From Peptoclostridium sp965368085 (GTDB lineage Bacteria > Bacillota > Clostridia > Peptostreptococcales > Peptostreptococcaceae), in the NCBI GenBank assembly GCA_965368085.1, contig CBDULP010000003.1, positions 52,417-116,416 on the forward strand: a stretch of 64,000 bases of DNA. Direction: 5' to 3'. The translations under genes were made by a program, and so were the position numbers. Under the pieces are notes generated by a model, which was given only the letters and a program-made list of their open reading frames with translations, did no database searches and was not told the DNA's origin. Positions 26,694 to 35,974 of the stretch are shown here, piece by piece (the first letter of the stretch is position 1; every line of letters begins with the position of its first letter).

Positions 26694-29369
26694 TTACATC
26701 TTTTCAATCCTCACTGCACATACTTTGAGTTCAGGTATTTTGGACTTTGGATCAAGCTTTGTATTCGTAATCATGTTGGCCGCTCCCTGTGCGAAGTGGA
26801 AAGGCATGAACACCACCTCTTCCTCCACTATCTCCGTTACCTTGGCCATAGTCTCTATTTCGCCACGCTTTGAAATGACTTTTACCATTTCACCGTCTGC
26901 TATTCCAAGTTTGTTCGCAGTTGCAGGATTTATCTCCACATATGAACACGGTGACTTTTTATTAAGCCCTTCTATTTTCCCTGTCATCGTCCTTGTATGG
27001 TAGTGGTAAAGAACCCTTCCCGTAGTCATCACAAGTGGATATTCCCTGTCTGGAACCTCTGCACTCTGGGCGTATTCGCAAGGCACGAAAAGCCCTTTAC
27101 CCCTTGCAATTGCGGCGGAGTGAAGATATTTCGTCCCCGGATGCTCCTTTGTCGGGCAAGGCCACTGAAGCCCGTCTTCCTTTTCAATTCTCTTGTAATC
27201 CATTCCGCCGTACTGAGGTGTAAGCGATGCTATTTCATCAAATATCTCCGCTGTGGATTCATATCCCTTTTCAAATCCAAGGGCCACCATTATATCGTTT
27301 AATATCTTCCAGTCGGCCTTTGATTCTCCTGCAGGGCTTACTGCCTGTCTTACCCTTTGAACTCTTCTTTCAGTATTTGTGAATGTTCCGTCCTTTTCTG
27401 CAAATGATGCCGCCGGGAGAACTACATCCGCAAGCTCCGCAGTCTCCGTCAGGAATATGTCCTGAACAACCAGCAGCTCAAGCTTCTCAAGCTCCTCTTT
27501 GACGTGTTTTATGTCAGGGTCTGAAACCATAGGGTTTTCTCCCATTATATACACCATCTTTATGCTGCCATTTCCCGCGCCATGCATCATTTCCGGAATT
27601 GTAAGTCCCACCTTGTCTGAAAGCTTTGTTCCCCATGCTTTTTGAAACTTGTCTATGACCTCTGGCTTGAAGACTTTCTGGTATCCCGGAAGATCGGCCG
27701 GAAGGCCGCCCATGTCGCAGGCTCCCTGAACGTTGTTTTGACCTCTCAGTGGATTCACTCCCGCAGACTCTATCCCTATATTTCCGCAAAGAAGCGAAAG
27801 GTTTGAAAGGGACATTACGTTGTCCGTTCCGGTTGTATGCTGGGTTATTCCCATAGCATAATATATTCCCGCTTTTTCAGCTCCCGCATAAATTCTCGCC
27901 GCTTTGACTATGTCATTTGCATCTACGCCGCATATTCTTGCGCCTTCTTCAGGAGTGTATTTTTTTACGAATTCGCAAAGCTCCTCGTAGTTTTCAGTCC
28001 TTTCTTCTATATATGCCCTGTCCATGAGGTTCTCGCCTATTATCACGTTCATCATTGAGTTCGCAAGAGCTATGTTGCTTCCAGGCCTTATCTGAAGGAA
28101 TACATCCGCATCATCGGCAAGCTCTATCCTTCTTGGGTCCGCCACTATGAGCTTTGCCCCGTTTCTTACCGCCTGCTTTATCTTAGCACCTATTACAGGG
28201 TGATTCTCCGTGGTATTCGAACCTATGACAAACATTGCATCAGCATCTACTATCTCAGCTATGCTGTTAGTCATTGCTCCACTTCCAAGCGTTGTTGCAA
28301 GACCTGCAACTGTGGAAGAGTGTCACAACCTTGCGCAGTGGTCAACGTTGTTGGTTCCTATAATGCCCCTGAACAGCTTTTGGAATAGGTAGTTCTCCTC
28401 GTTAGTACACCTTGCAGACGTAAAGCCTGCAAATGCATCAGCTCCATGCTTTTCCCTTATACCTTTAATCTTGCTTGCTATAACACCGTAAGCCTCTTCC
28501 CAGCTGGATTCCACAAGTCTTCCGCCTTTTCTCACAAGCGGAGTTTTGAGCCTGTCCGGATGGTTTACAAAGCCGTACGCAAACTTGCCCTTTACGCAGA
28601 GAAGCCCTTCATTAGCCTTGCCCATTGCGGGCTTCGCCTCCACAATCCTGTCTCCTTTTACCACAAGGTCTATCTGGCATCCCACACCGCAGTATGCACA
28701 TGTGGTCCTCACTTTTTTCGTATCCCAGGCCCTGTATTTAGTCTTGCTCTTAGGCATAAGAGCCCCGACCGGACAGTACGATACGCAGTTTCCACAGGAT
28801 ACACACTTAGAATTTTCAAGGTCTTCTCCAAAAGGCGTAGACACCTTCATGTCAAGCCCTCTGTTCTCCATAACTATTGCATCTGTGCACTGGAGCTCAG
28901 AGCATATTCTAACGCACTTTCCACAAAGTATGCATTTGTCTGGATCAAAATAGTAAAATGGATTACTGTCGTCTATGGGAAATTCCCTTTTAACCTTTCC
29001 CTTCAACTTGCTGTCCACTCCGTATTCATAGCAGTAGTCCTGAAGCTTGCACTCCCCGGATTTTTCGCATGCCAGACAGTCAAGCGGATGATCCATTACA
29101 ATCAGCTGGAGCACCTGCTTCCTTGCATTTCTAACCTTTTGACTGTTCGTAATGACCTCCATGCCGTCCCATACCTTTTCGCTGCACGAGGTTATAATCT
29201 TTCCGCTGCTTGCATTTTCTACAAGGCACATCCTGCATGCGCCGCTGGGCCTTAGCCTTTCATCCTCGCAAAGAGTTGGAATCTCTATTCCCTCCTGCCT
29301 GCATGCCTTGAGCACCGTGTAATCCTTCGGAACCTCGACCTTATTGCCGTCTATCATTATAGAAACCAT
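26694..29369 (-). CDS. fdhA: Formate dehydrogenase catalytic subunit, selenocysteine-containing
   Basis: 891 residues when the in-frame TGA at 28323-28325 is read as selenocysteine (Sec349). Without that it would be two fragments, but the frame and homology run straight through: N-V-D-H-C-A-R-L-Sec-H-S-S-T-V-A-G-L, as in E. coli FdhF. Domain order: N-terminal [2Fe-2S] domain (C-E-D-E-R, C-R-M-C), a H/C3 cluster segment near 100, two [4Fe-4S] ferredoxin motifs (C-I-L-C-G-K-C and C-V-S-C-G-N-C), the C-A-Y-C-G-V-G-C cluster near 225, then the molybdopterin oxidoreductase and dinucleotide-binding domains. It oxidises formate to CO2 or the reverse in the cytosol. Tungsten is likely from the linked tup genes. 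The ATG at 29369 has AAGGAGG; an ATG seven codons upstream is less good. Confidence 0.96.
28294..28325 (-). promoter_or_regulatory. Selenocysteine UGA codon and bacterial SECIS hairpin
   Basis: The UGA (28323-28325) is followed 12 bases later by a perfect 6-base-pair hairpin: GTTGCA, loop GGTCT, TGCAAC (28294-28310). The loop and flank GTTGCAGGTCT are the same as I remember for the E. coli fdhF SECIS, which SelB recognises. Distance from the UGA is also alike. This supports recoding rather than a nonsense mutation. The selA-selB-selC genes are not in the window. Confidence 0.93.
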
Positions 29370-29399
29370 ATATACCTCCTTACTTGCCATCAGTTGTTA

Positions 29400-30335
29400 T
29401 TATTTACCGTCAAGCGCTTTTATCCTGTTGACTATCCGGTTGAGTGCAAGCGCCTGGGTCCATGTAGTCTGGACATACTCATTCCCATGCTTTACATATA
29501 CAGGGGCTATTTCATTCATGTCAACATAGTTAAGCTCATTTGTAAGCCTTCCCTTTAAGCAAAGCGGCCTTCCTCCCCCTGGAGCCATGGCGCGCACCCC
29601 GACAACCTTGCTGCCTTTTTTAAGAAGCTCAAATCTGCAGCCGTACTGGCATACAGTACATTTTATCTCTTCCTTTTCAAGTTCCCAGCTTCTGTACTTG
29701 TTCATGTTTCTTGAATCCATAAGTGCGCCAACAGGGCATACGCTCACACATCTTTGGCATGCAACGCAGCTAGAACTTCCCATGGACTTGTCGTCGTCGG
29801 CTACTATTTTCGTTTCCAATCCCCTGTTCGCAAATGAAAGCACAGCCCTTCCCTCAACCTGTGCGCACACCCTTACGCATTTGCCACAAAGTATACACTT
29901 GCTCTCATCCCTGAGCACATATGGATTCGAATCATCTATTTTAAGGCTTATGTTAGAACTCTTTTCAGAAAACTTTACATCGTATTCATATGCATATTTT
30001 TGCAGCAGGCACTCTCCTGCCTTCTGGCATGTCAAGCAGTCGTTCGGGTGATTGTCCAAAAACATTTGAAGTACCATCTGTCTTGCCTTTACAACCTTTT
30101 GAGTTTTCGTTCTGACAGCCATTCCCTCACATACCTTGGTAGAACATGCTGTTTGAAGCTTTGACCAGCCTTCAACCTCCACTACGCATAGCCTGCAAGA
30201 TGCTACTATTTCAAGGGTTGGATCATAGCAAAGCGCCGGTATTTCAATACCAAGTTTTTCTGCCGCCTTCATTATTGTATAGTCCCCAGGCACAAGCGCC
30301 TGTCTTCCATCTATTGTAACTTCTATGTTTTTCAA
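29400..30335 (-). CDS. fdhB: Iron-sulfur subunit of formate dehydrogenase (NuoG/FdhA N-terminal-like)
   Basis: 311 residues that mirror the N-terminal third of FdhA: [2Fe-2S] domain (A-L-C-Y-D, C-R-L-C), H-P-N-D-C-L-T-C near 100, two [4Fe-4S] motifs (C-I-L-C-G-K-C-V-R-V-C and C-V-A-C-Q-R-C-V-S-V-C), and C-T-V-C-Q-Y-G-C with the later C-L-K-G-R, the cluster that in FdhA sits against the pterin. It stops before the pterin-binding domains, so it should only carry electrons. It corresponds in size and place to FdhB of Eubacterium acidaminophilum. Start TTG with GGGAG. First gene of the operon. Transfer to HymAB/hydrogenase or ferredoxin is inferred. Confidence 0.88.
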   Translation of the reverse strand: MKNIEVTIDGRQALVPGDYTIMKAAEKLGIEIPALCYDPTLEIVASCRLCVVEVEGWSKLQTACSTKVCEGMAVRTKTQKVVKARQMVLQMFLDNHPNDCLTCQKAGECLLQKYAYEYDVKFSEKSSNISLKIDDSNPYVLRDESKCILCGKCVRVCAQVEGRAVLSFANRGLETKIVADDDKSMGSSSCVACQRCVSVCPVGALMDSRNMNKYRSWELEKEEIKCTVCQYGCRFELLKKGSKVVGVRAMAPGGGRPLCLKGRLTNELNYVDMNEIAPVYVKHGNEYVQTTWTQALALNRIVNRIKALDGK

Positions 30336-30406
30336 TTTCTCACTCCCGTTCTAAATAGTATTATGCTTCATAAAAATATATCATATTATTTCCGAATATT
30401 GCAAAT

Positions 30407-30434
30407 ATTATATATTTATCAAAATCCATTTCAA
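30407..30434 (-). promoter_or_regulatory. Promoter for the fdh operon
   Basis: Minus strand reads TTGAAA, 16 bases, TATAAT, about 72 bases before the fdhB start. The region from here to 30566 is AT-rich and contains nothing else recognised. Confidence 0.6.
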
Positions 30435-30566
30435 TTCCAGGCTTTCCAATAGTATAATACCCCTTTCCAATACCTTTCACAGCTTTTTATTATGCATTTG
30501 ACAATTCCAAATCAATAAACCATAGAATTCTGTACATCAGTATATTCAAGGGATTTCATATTCTCA

Positions 30567-30600
30567 TAAAAAAAACGGATCCAATAATTATTGAATCCGT
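30567..30600 (-). terminator. Terminator after the ECF S-component gene
   Basis: Stem 30575-30584 with 30591-30600 (one mismatch), loop AATTAT-type, and eight T residues after it on the minus strand. It lies about 115 bases beyond the stop of the ECF gene and insulates the fdh promoter. Confidence 0.85.
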
Positions 30601-30716
30601 CGCATAAATTCCCATTAAGAATTAAAAGAGTTATACATTTCAAATGATAATATGATGATATTTTTTTATTAAATTTATATAGTTCAAGCCTTTTTTACCT
30701 GTTTTTAACTCTTATT

Positions 30717-31238
30717 CTAATAATTTCTTCTTATCATTTTATGCAGCACTATTGCTATTATACCTCCCGCAAGCGCAGTATAAAGCTGGGGAAGCGAAAA
30801 CGCAGCTATTATCTTCGCTGGAACCTTAGGTATGAAAAACACGAGAAGCCTTCTTACCGAAAAAGCCAAAAATGCAAATTTAAAAACTGCCGCTACCACA
30901 AGTGCCAGATAAACCCCTGCATCTGAAGTTCTATCACTTATAAAAGAAAATATGCTTACAAATATTGCGTTTCCAAGCATTATTATCGGTACAAGCGGAA
31001 AAATCGGCATTATACCCATGAAAAAAGCTATCATCGGAGTAAAGCATCCTATTGTAAGTCCTGAAACCATTCCAACTGAAAGCACGCTTATTATAAGAGT
31101 CATATTCACAAGTGGCCCTACAAGAGGCTGTGCAAAGCTCCTGAACCCCACCTGAAATATCACTGCAAGTGCAAGCAATATTCCCGTTCTCGCTATGTAC
31201 GATGTTGAATTCACCTTTCTCCTTTTCAATTTTTTCAC
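30717..31238 (-). CDS. ECF transporter substrate-binding (S) component-like membrane protein
   Basis: 173 residues, five or six hydrophobic segments, a basic N-terminus and a basic C-terminus (H-K-M-I-R-R-N-Y). Size and pattern fit the small S-components of energy-coupling-factor vitamin transporters. An A-R-T-G-I-L-L-A-L-A-V-I-F-Q opening is typical of these. No ATPase or EcfT gene is near, so it would share a housekeeping ECF module. The substrate is unknown. Start uncertain: GTG at 31238, TTG at 31229 with the best-spaced AGGGG, or GTG at 31214. It stands between the hydrogenase and formate dehydrogenase operons. Confidence 0.75.
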   Translation of the reverse strand: MKKLKRRKVNSTSYIARTGILLALAVIFQVGFRSFAQPLVGPLVNMTLIISVLSVGMVSGLTIGCFTPMIAFFMGIMPIFPLVPIIMLGNAIFVSIFSFISDRTSDAGVYLALVVAAVFKFAFLAFSVRRLLVFFIPKVPAKIIAAFSLPQLYTALAGGIIAIVLHKMIRRNY

Positions 31239-31426
31239 CCCTGTTTTTGTGTTTGTTGTCAGATACAGCTTATCACATTTGCCATTTTACGTAAATATAT
31301 CAACTTATTTCAATGTCACTTGTGCTACATATATCCACAGTAGCTTACGTTCTAAGAAAAATACCTGTGAAATGTACTTTAAGATGCCTAAATTCATTTG
31401 ATATTGTATAGCGCTCTTTAAATGCC

Positions 31427-31468
31427 AAAGGCAGGGGAGAGAATAATATTATTCTCTCCCCTGCCTTT
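31427..31468. terminator. Strong hairpin after the hydrogenase operon
   Basis: Perfect 21-base-pair inverted repeat (31427-31447 with 31448-31468), continuous with no unpaired loop bases in the DNA. It lies 26 bases after the hydA stop. On the minus strand it is followed by GGCATTT; on the plus strand by TTATG after the T run. It ends the hymA-hymB-hydA transcript. Confidence 0.9.
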
Positions 31469-31493
31469 TTATGTCATTTTAAATGGCGTCTGA

Positions 31494-33236
31494 TTACAGT
31501 ATTTCTCTTTTTTTGTAGTGAGTGTGGAGAAGTTCGTGTGCCTTGTGTCCATTAGGCTCTCCAAGGTATTCCTTGTAAAGCCTTTGTATAGATGGATTTT
31601 GGTGAGACTTTCTCTTGTCTCTGAGTTTGTCTTCTGTATATAGAGCTTTTGCTCTTTCAGCTCTTATGTCTATCTTTTCTTTCGTTCTAGAATCAACATG
31701 AGGCTGTCCTCCACCGGTTACACATCCTCCTGAACATCCCATCATCTCTATGAAGTGGTAATCTGCCTTGCCTTCTTTTATAAGCTCCATCAGCTTTCCT
31801 GCATTGGCAGTTCCATGCGCAACTGCAACCTTCACATCCATATCGCCTATCTTGACTGTAGCCTCTTTTATTCCTTCAAGACCTCTTACAGCCGTATACT
31901 CTATGTCTTCAAGGTCTTTGCCTGTAACTATGTCAGCTACCGTTCTTATTGCAGCTTCCATAACTCCGCCAGTAGTTCCGAATATTACTGCAGCTCCCGT
32001 GTAGTCTCCATAGTATTCATCTGGATTAGAATCTGGAAGGTCGTTAAACTCTATTCTTGCTTCTTTTATCATCTTTCCAAGTTCTCTTGTAGTAAGAACT
32101 ATGTCAATATCTCTCGTTCCGTGAGCACCTATCATCTCTTCTTTAGCCGCCTCAGTCTTCTTAGACGTACATGGCATTATAGAAACCACAACCATGTCTT
32201 TTGGATCTATGTTGTTCATTTCAGCGTAATGGGACTTAAGCATAGCACCCATCATCTGCTGCGGAGATTTGCATGAAGATAAATGATCTAACAGCTCCGG
32301 ATAGTTATACTCTATATATCTTATCCATCCAGGAGAACATGATGTTATCATAGGAAGAGTTCCGCCGCTTTTGATTCTTCCAAGAAGCTCTGTTCCCTCT
32401 TCCATTATGGTAAGGTCTGCCGCAAAGTTCACGTCGAACACCTTGTCGAATCCAAGCATTTTAAGAGCCGTAAACATTTTGCCCGTTGTTCTTGTTCCTA
32501 TTGGGTTTCCAAACACTTCGCCAAGAGCCGCTCTTACCGCTGGAGCCGTTGCAACTACAACATGCTTAGTCTCGTCCTCAATGGCTGCCCAAGCCTTGTC
32601 CATTTCAGTTTTTTCTCTAAGGGCCGCAACCGGACATACGTTTATACACTGTCCACAGTATATACATGGTGAATCAGCCATACTCTTTCCAAATGCAGGA
32701 GAGACTTCAGTCTCAACGCCCCTGTTAGTGAATGAAAGTATTCCTATCTCTTGAACATTGTTACATACTGCAACGCACCTTCCGCATAGTATGCATTTGT
32801 TAGGATCTCTTACTATGGAATCTGAAAGCATGTCTACTGGCTTTAGCTCTTTTGGAGGTTCAAACTCAAGTTCAGTAAGTCCCATATCATCGCACAGAGC
32901 CTGAAGCTCACAAGTTCCGTTTCTAAAGCATGAAAGACAGTCTCTATGGTGATTAGAAAGTATCAGCTGAAGATTTCCCCTTCTAGCATCTCTTACTCTT
33001 TTAGTGTTGGTCTTAACCACAAGCCCTTCTCTAACTGGGAACACACATGATGTTTGAAGGTTCTTAACTCCTTCCACTTCAACAAGACACATCCTACATG
33101 CTCCAGTTTTATTTATATCCTTAAGGTAGCAAAGCGTAGGTATGTTTATTCCCATATCCCTAGCAGCATCCAACACAGTATAGTTTTCTGGAACTGCAAC
33201 TTCTCTGCCATCTATAGTTATGTTTACCATATTCAT
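31494..33236 (-). CDS. hydA: [FeFe]-hydrogenase catalytic subunit
   Basis: 580 residues. N-terminus: [2Fe-2S] domain (T-L-C-Y, C-R-M-C), H-H-R-D-C-L-S-C near 100, two [4Fe-4S] motifs (C-I-L-C-G-R-C and C-I-Y-C-G-Q-C). H-cluster domain: T-S-C-S-P-G-W near 300, M-P-C-T-S-K-K-T-E near 355, M-G-C-S-G-G-C-V-T-G-G-G-Q near 500. All four cluster cysteines are present. It reduces protons or oxidises H2 in the cytosol. With HymA and HymB it forms the trimeric, electron-bifurcating type (also called HymC). The ATG at 33236 is chosen for its GAGGG site. A basic C-terminal extension follows the H domain. Confidence 0.96.
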   Translation of the reverse strand: MNMVNITIDGREVAVPENYTVLDAARDMGINIPTLCYLKDINKTGACRMCLVEVEGVKNLQTSCVFPVREGLVVKTNTKRVRDARRGNLQLILSNHHRDCLSCFRNGTCELQALCDDMGLTELEFEPPKELKPVDMLSDSIVRDPNKCILCGRCVAVCNNVQEIGILSFTNRGVETEVSPAFGKSMADSPCIYCGQCINVCPVAALREKTEMDKAWAAIEDETKHVVVATAPAVRAALGEVFGNPIGTRTTGKMFTALKMLGFDKVFDVNFAADLTIMEEGTELLGRIKSGGTLPMITSCSPGWIRYIEYNYPELLDHLSSCKSPQQMMGAMLKSHYAEMNNIDPKDMVVVSIMPCTSKKTEAAKEEMIGAHGTRDIDIVLTTRELGKMIKEARIEFNDLPDSNPDEYYGDYTGAAVIFGTTGGVMEAAIRTVADIVTGKDLEDIEYTAVRGLEGIKEATVKIGDMDVKVAVAHGTANAGKLMELIKEGKADYHFIEMMGCSGGCVTGGGQPHVDSRTKEKIDIRAERAKALYTEDKLRDKRKSHQNPSIQRLYKEYLGEPNGHKAHELLHTHYKKREIL

Positions 33237-33274
33237 AATTTGACACCCTCTCTCCAATATTTACTCTGCATTTA

Positions 33275-35068
33275 CTACTTCTTGATTATAGCGTTTACAG
33301 GACATGCATCCATACAAGCTCCACACTTGATACACTTGTCTATGTCTATAATGTGTTTTTCCTTAACTTTTCCTGTTATAGCTCCCACTGGACAAACTCT
33401 TGCACATTTAGTACATCCTATACACTTGTCCGTGATATTGTACTCAAGAAGTGCAGTACATGTTCCAGCTGGACACCTCTTGTCCTGAACGTGTGCAATA
33501 TATTCGTCTTTGAAGAATCTAAGAGTCGAAAGAACTGGGTTTGGAGCCGTCTGTCCAAGTCCGCAAAGTGCTGTTGATTTAATTGTTTCAGCCAGTCTTT
33601 CAAGCTTGCCTATGTCTTCCATAGTTCCCTGTCCGTGAGTTATCTTTTCAAGTATTTCAAGCATTCTCTTTGTGCCTTCTCTACATGGAGTACATTTACC
33701 ACATGATTCCTCCACAGTAAATTCAAGGAAGAATTTAGCTATGTCTATCATACAGTTGTCCTCATCCATTACTATCATACCGCCTGAACCCATCATAGAT
33801 CCAAGAGCTGTAAGCGAGTCAAAATCTATTGGAGTGTCAAGATATTCCGCTGGTATACATCCGCCTGACGGTCCACCTGTTTGAACGGCTTTGAATTCCT
33901 TTCCATTAGGTATTCCGCCACCCACATCATATATTATCTCTCTAAGAGTAGTTCCCATTGGTACTTCAACAAGTCCAACGTTGCTTATCTTTCCTCCAAG
34001 TGCAAATACCTTTGTTCCTGGAGATTTTTCAGTTCCTATTGAAGTGAACCAATCTGCTCCCTTAAGTATTATTTTAGGTATATTTGCCAACGTCTCAACG
34101 TTGTTTATTATAGTAGGCTTGCCCCATACCCCTTTGTTAGCAGGAAATGGCGGCTTTGGATTAGGCATTCCACGTTTTCCCTCTATTGAGTTTATAAGAG
34201 CCGTCTCCTCACCACATACGAAAGCTCCAGCTCCAAGCCTAAGCTCTATGTCAAAGTCAAATCCCGTTCCCATTACATTCTTGCCTAGGTATCCTGTCTC
34301 TCTGGCTTGCTCAAGAGCTATCTCAAGCCTGTGTATCGCAACTGGATACTCAGCCCTTATATATATATATCCGTGGTTAGCTCCTATTGCATATGCATTT
34401 ATCATCATCGCCTCGAATACGCAGTGAGCGTCTCCTTCAAGCACTGATCTGTCCATGAACGCCCCCGGGTCTCCCTCGTCGGCATTGCATATTACATATT
34501 TCTCGTCCCCTGGTGCGTTGTATGCAAACTGCCACTTAAGGCCAGTCGGAAAACCTCCGCCCCCACGGCCTCTAAGACCTGATCTTTTTATCTCATCTAT
34601 GACTTCTTCCCTTGTCATCTGAGTTATGGCTTTTTTAGCAGCCTCATAACCCTGTGCAGTTTCTATATAGTCGTTTATATCTTCAGCCTGTATACGTCCA
34701 CAGTGCTCAAGAGCTATTCTAACCTGTTTGCTGTAGAATGGCACTTCCTCAAATGGTCTTATTTCTCCATCTTCAGTCACGGCTTCATTGTAAAGAAGAT
34801 CTTTAACTATCTTTCCTTCCACAAGGTGCTCATTAACTATTCTATCTGTATCCTCTTCCTTAACGTGAGCATAGAACGCGCCCTCTGGATAAACCACTAC
34901 TATAGGTCCTACCGCACAAAGTCCGAAACAGCCAGTCTTTACCACTTTAACCTGATCCCTTATTCCCTTTTCCTCAAGAAGTTCTTCCATTCTTTTAAGT
35001 ATCTTAATAGAACCTGACGAACTACACCCAGTTCCCGCACAAAGCAATACAGTATTTTTATAAGCCAT
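33275..35068 (-). CDS. hymB: NuoF-like NADH/ferredoxin-linked hydrogenase subunit
   Basis: 597 residues. Domain order: thioredoxin-like [2Fe-2S] domain (C-A-G-T-G-C-S, then T-G-C-F-G-L-C), NuoF flavoprotein core with FMN motif G-R-G-G-G-G-F-P-T-G near 170 and NADH-site G-E-E-T-A-L near 290, the SLBB segment, the [4Fe-4S] motif C-G-K-C-T-P-C-R-E-G near 465, and a C-terminal two-cluster ferredoxin (C-I-G-C-T-K-C, C-I-K-C-G-A-C). The extra ferredoxin domain is typical of HydB/HymB in bifurcating hydrogenases. It passes electrons between NADH, ferredoxin and HydA. Confidence 0.95.
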   Translation of the reverse strand: MAYKNTVLLCAGTGCSSSGSIKILKRMEELLEEKGIRDQVKVVKTGCFGLCAVGPIVVVYPEGAFYAHVKEEDTDRIVNEHLVEGKIVKDLLYNEAVTEDGEIRPFEEVPFYSKQVRIALEHCGRIQAEDINDYIETAQGYEAAKKAITQMTREEVIDEIKRSGLRGRGGGGFPTGLKWQFAYNAPGDEKYVICNADEGDPGAFMDRSVLEGDAHCVFEAMMINAYAIGANHGYIYIRAEYPVAIHRLEIALEQARETGYLGKNVMGTGFDFDIELRLGAGAFVCGEETALINSIEGKRGMPNPKPPFPANKGVWGKPTIINNVETLANIPKIILKGADWFTSIGTEKSPGTKVFALGGKISNVGLVEVPMGTTLREIIYDVGGGIPNGKEFKAVQTGGPSGGCIPAEYLDTPIDFDSLTALGSMMGSGGMIVMDEDNCMIDIAKFFLEFTVEESCGKCTPCREGTKRMLEILEKITHGQGTMEDIGKLERLAETIKSTALCGLGQTAPNPVLSTLRFFKDEYIAHVQDKRCPAGTCTALLEYNITDKCIGCTKCARVCPVGAITGKVKEKHIIDIDKCIKCGACMDACPVNAIIKK

Positions 35069-35145
35069 TACAATTTACCCCCAATCATTTTACTTACTTG
35101 TATTTTCATTAGTACCAATACAAAGTATCCAACAAATTTTTCCGA

Positions 35146-35619
35146 TTAATATTTTGCAAGTATCTCAGGAACATCCTCAGCAACTATTTTTCCATATACA
35201 TCTTCGTTTATAGTCATAACCGGTGCAAGTCCGCATGCCCCAACACACCTTGTTGCAACAATAGTGAACTTTCCATCTGCAGTAGTCGTTCCCACTTCTA
35301 TGTCAAGCTCCTTGCAAACCTTGTCTATAACACTTTGAGATCCCTTAACATAACATGCAGTTCCAAGACATACTCCTATTACATAGTCTCCCTTAGGCTC
35401 AAGAGAAAATTGAGAGTAGAATGTCGAAACTCCATATATCTCAGCTAGAGGTATGTTAAGCCCTTCCGATATTTTCTTTTGAACCTCAAGCGCCACGCAT
35501 CCAAATATCTTTTGTGCCTCATGAAGTACTGGCATCAAAGCACCAGGCTTACCCTTATTTTCCGCTATTATTAGGTCCAGCTTTTTAAAATTTTCTTCTG
35601 TGAAAACGTTCTTTGCCAT
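35146..35619 (-). CDS. hymA: NuoE-like [2Fe-2S] hydrogenase subunit
   Basis: 157 residues, the usual NuoE/HydC size. Cluster ligands: C-L-G-T-A-C near residue 85 and C-V-G-A-C-G near 125. The N-terminal helical part contains P-L-A-E-I-Y-G-V-S-T-F-Y-S-Q-F. It partners HymB. It is the first gene of the hydrogenase operon, with a strong AAGGAG site. Confidence 0.95.
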   Translation of the reverse strand: MAKNVFTEENFKKLDLIIAENKGKPGALMPVLHEAQKIFGCVALEVQKKISEGLNIPLAEIYGVSTFYSQFSLEPKGDYVIGVCLGTACYVKGSQSVIDKVCKELDIEVGTTTADGKFTIVATRCVGACGLAPVMTINEDVYGKIVAEDVPEILAKY

Positions 35620-35865
35620 TTAAAATCCACTCCTTCTATTTAAGAAATTAAAATAATTAAGTAATAAAAAAGAAGAAATATGTCTAAAATAATCAATTTC
35701 ATATAATATTAAAATTAATTAAATAACTAACCATTTCTTTTTTTCGCCTTTTAATGATATCCATATTGAAATCACTGAACTTCATCATTTCAACTCAAAT
35801 ATCATTCATGTTATAACTCTCTCAAAAACCCCTGTTGTGAAAAGCTTTTCCTAAATATTATCTAA

Positions 35866-35894
35866 ATTATATCAAACTTATTTGGATAGTACAA
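35866..35894 (-). promoter_or_regulatory. Promoter for the hymA-hymB-hydA operon
   Basis: Minus strand reads TTGTAC, 17 bases, TATAAT. The predicted leader before hymA is about 240 bases, AT-rich, without a recognised RNA family. Confidence 0.65.
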
Positions 35895-35923
35895 TAATTT
35901 TATTAATTTTTTAACAGCATCTT

Positions 35924-35974
35924 CTATAACGATTCGTTATAGTTCCCATGCTTTTTTTAATAATCGCGATTATT
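35924..35974. promoter_or_regulatory. Pair of palindromes upstream of the hydrogenase promoter
   Basis: CTATAACGATTCGTTATAG (35924-35942) is a perfect 9-base inverted repeat with one central base. AATAATCGCGATTATT (35959-35974) is a perfect 16-base palindrome. Their centres lie about 74 and 108 bases upstream of the predicted start site, in an otherwise low-complexity AT stretch. They look like binding sites of one or two dimeric regulators. They do not match the Rex consensus I know, and the regulator is unknown. Confidence 0.5.

Noticed and set aside
28323..29390. Separate short FdhA-like gene ending at the TGA at 28323
   Set aside because: The frame continues in the same register with the FDH active-site context and a SECIS hairpin, so it is one selenoprotein gene, not two genes or a nonsense mutant.
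35866..35974. Rex operator at the hydrogenase promoter
   Set aside because: The palindromes are CG-centred and do not match TTGTTAA-type Rex half-sites.
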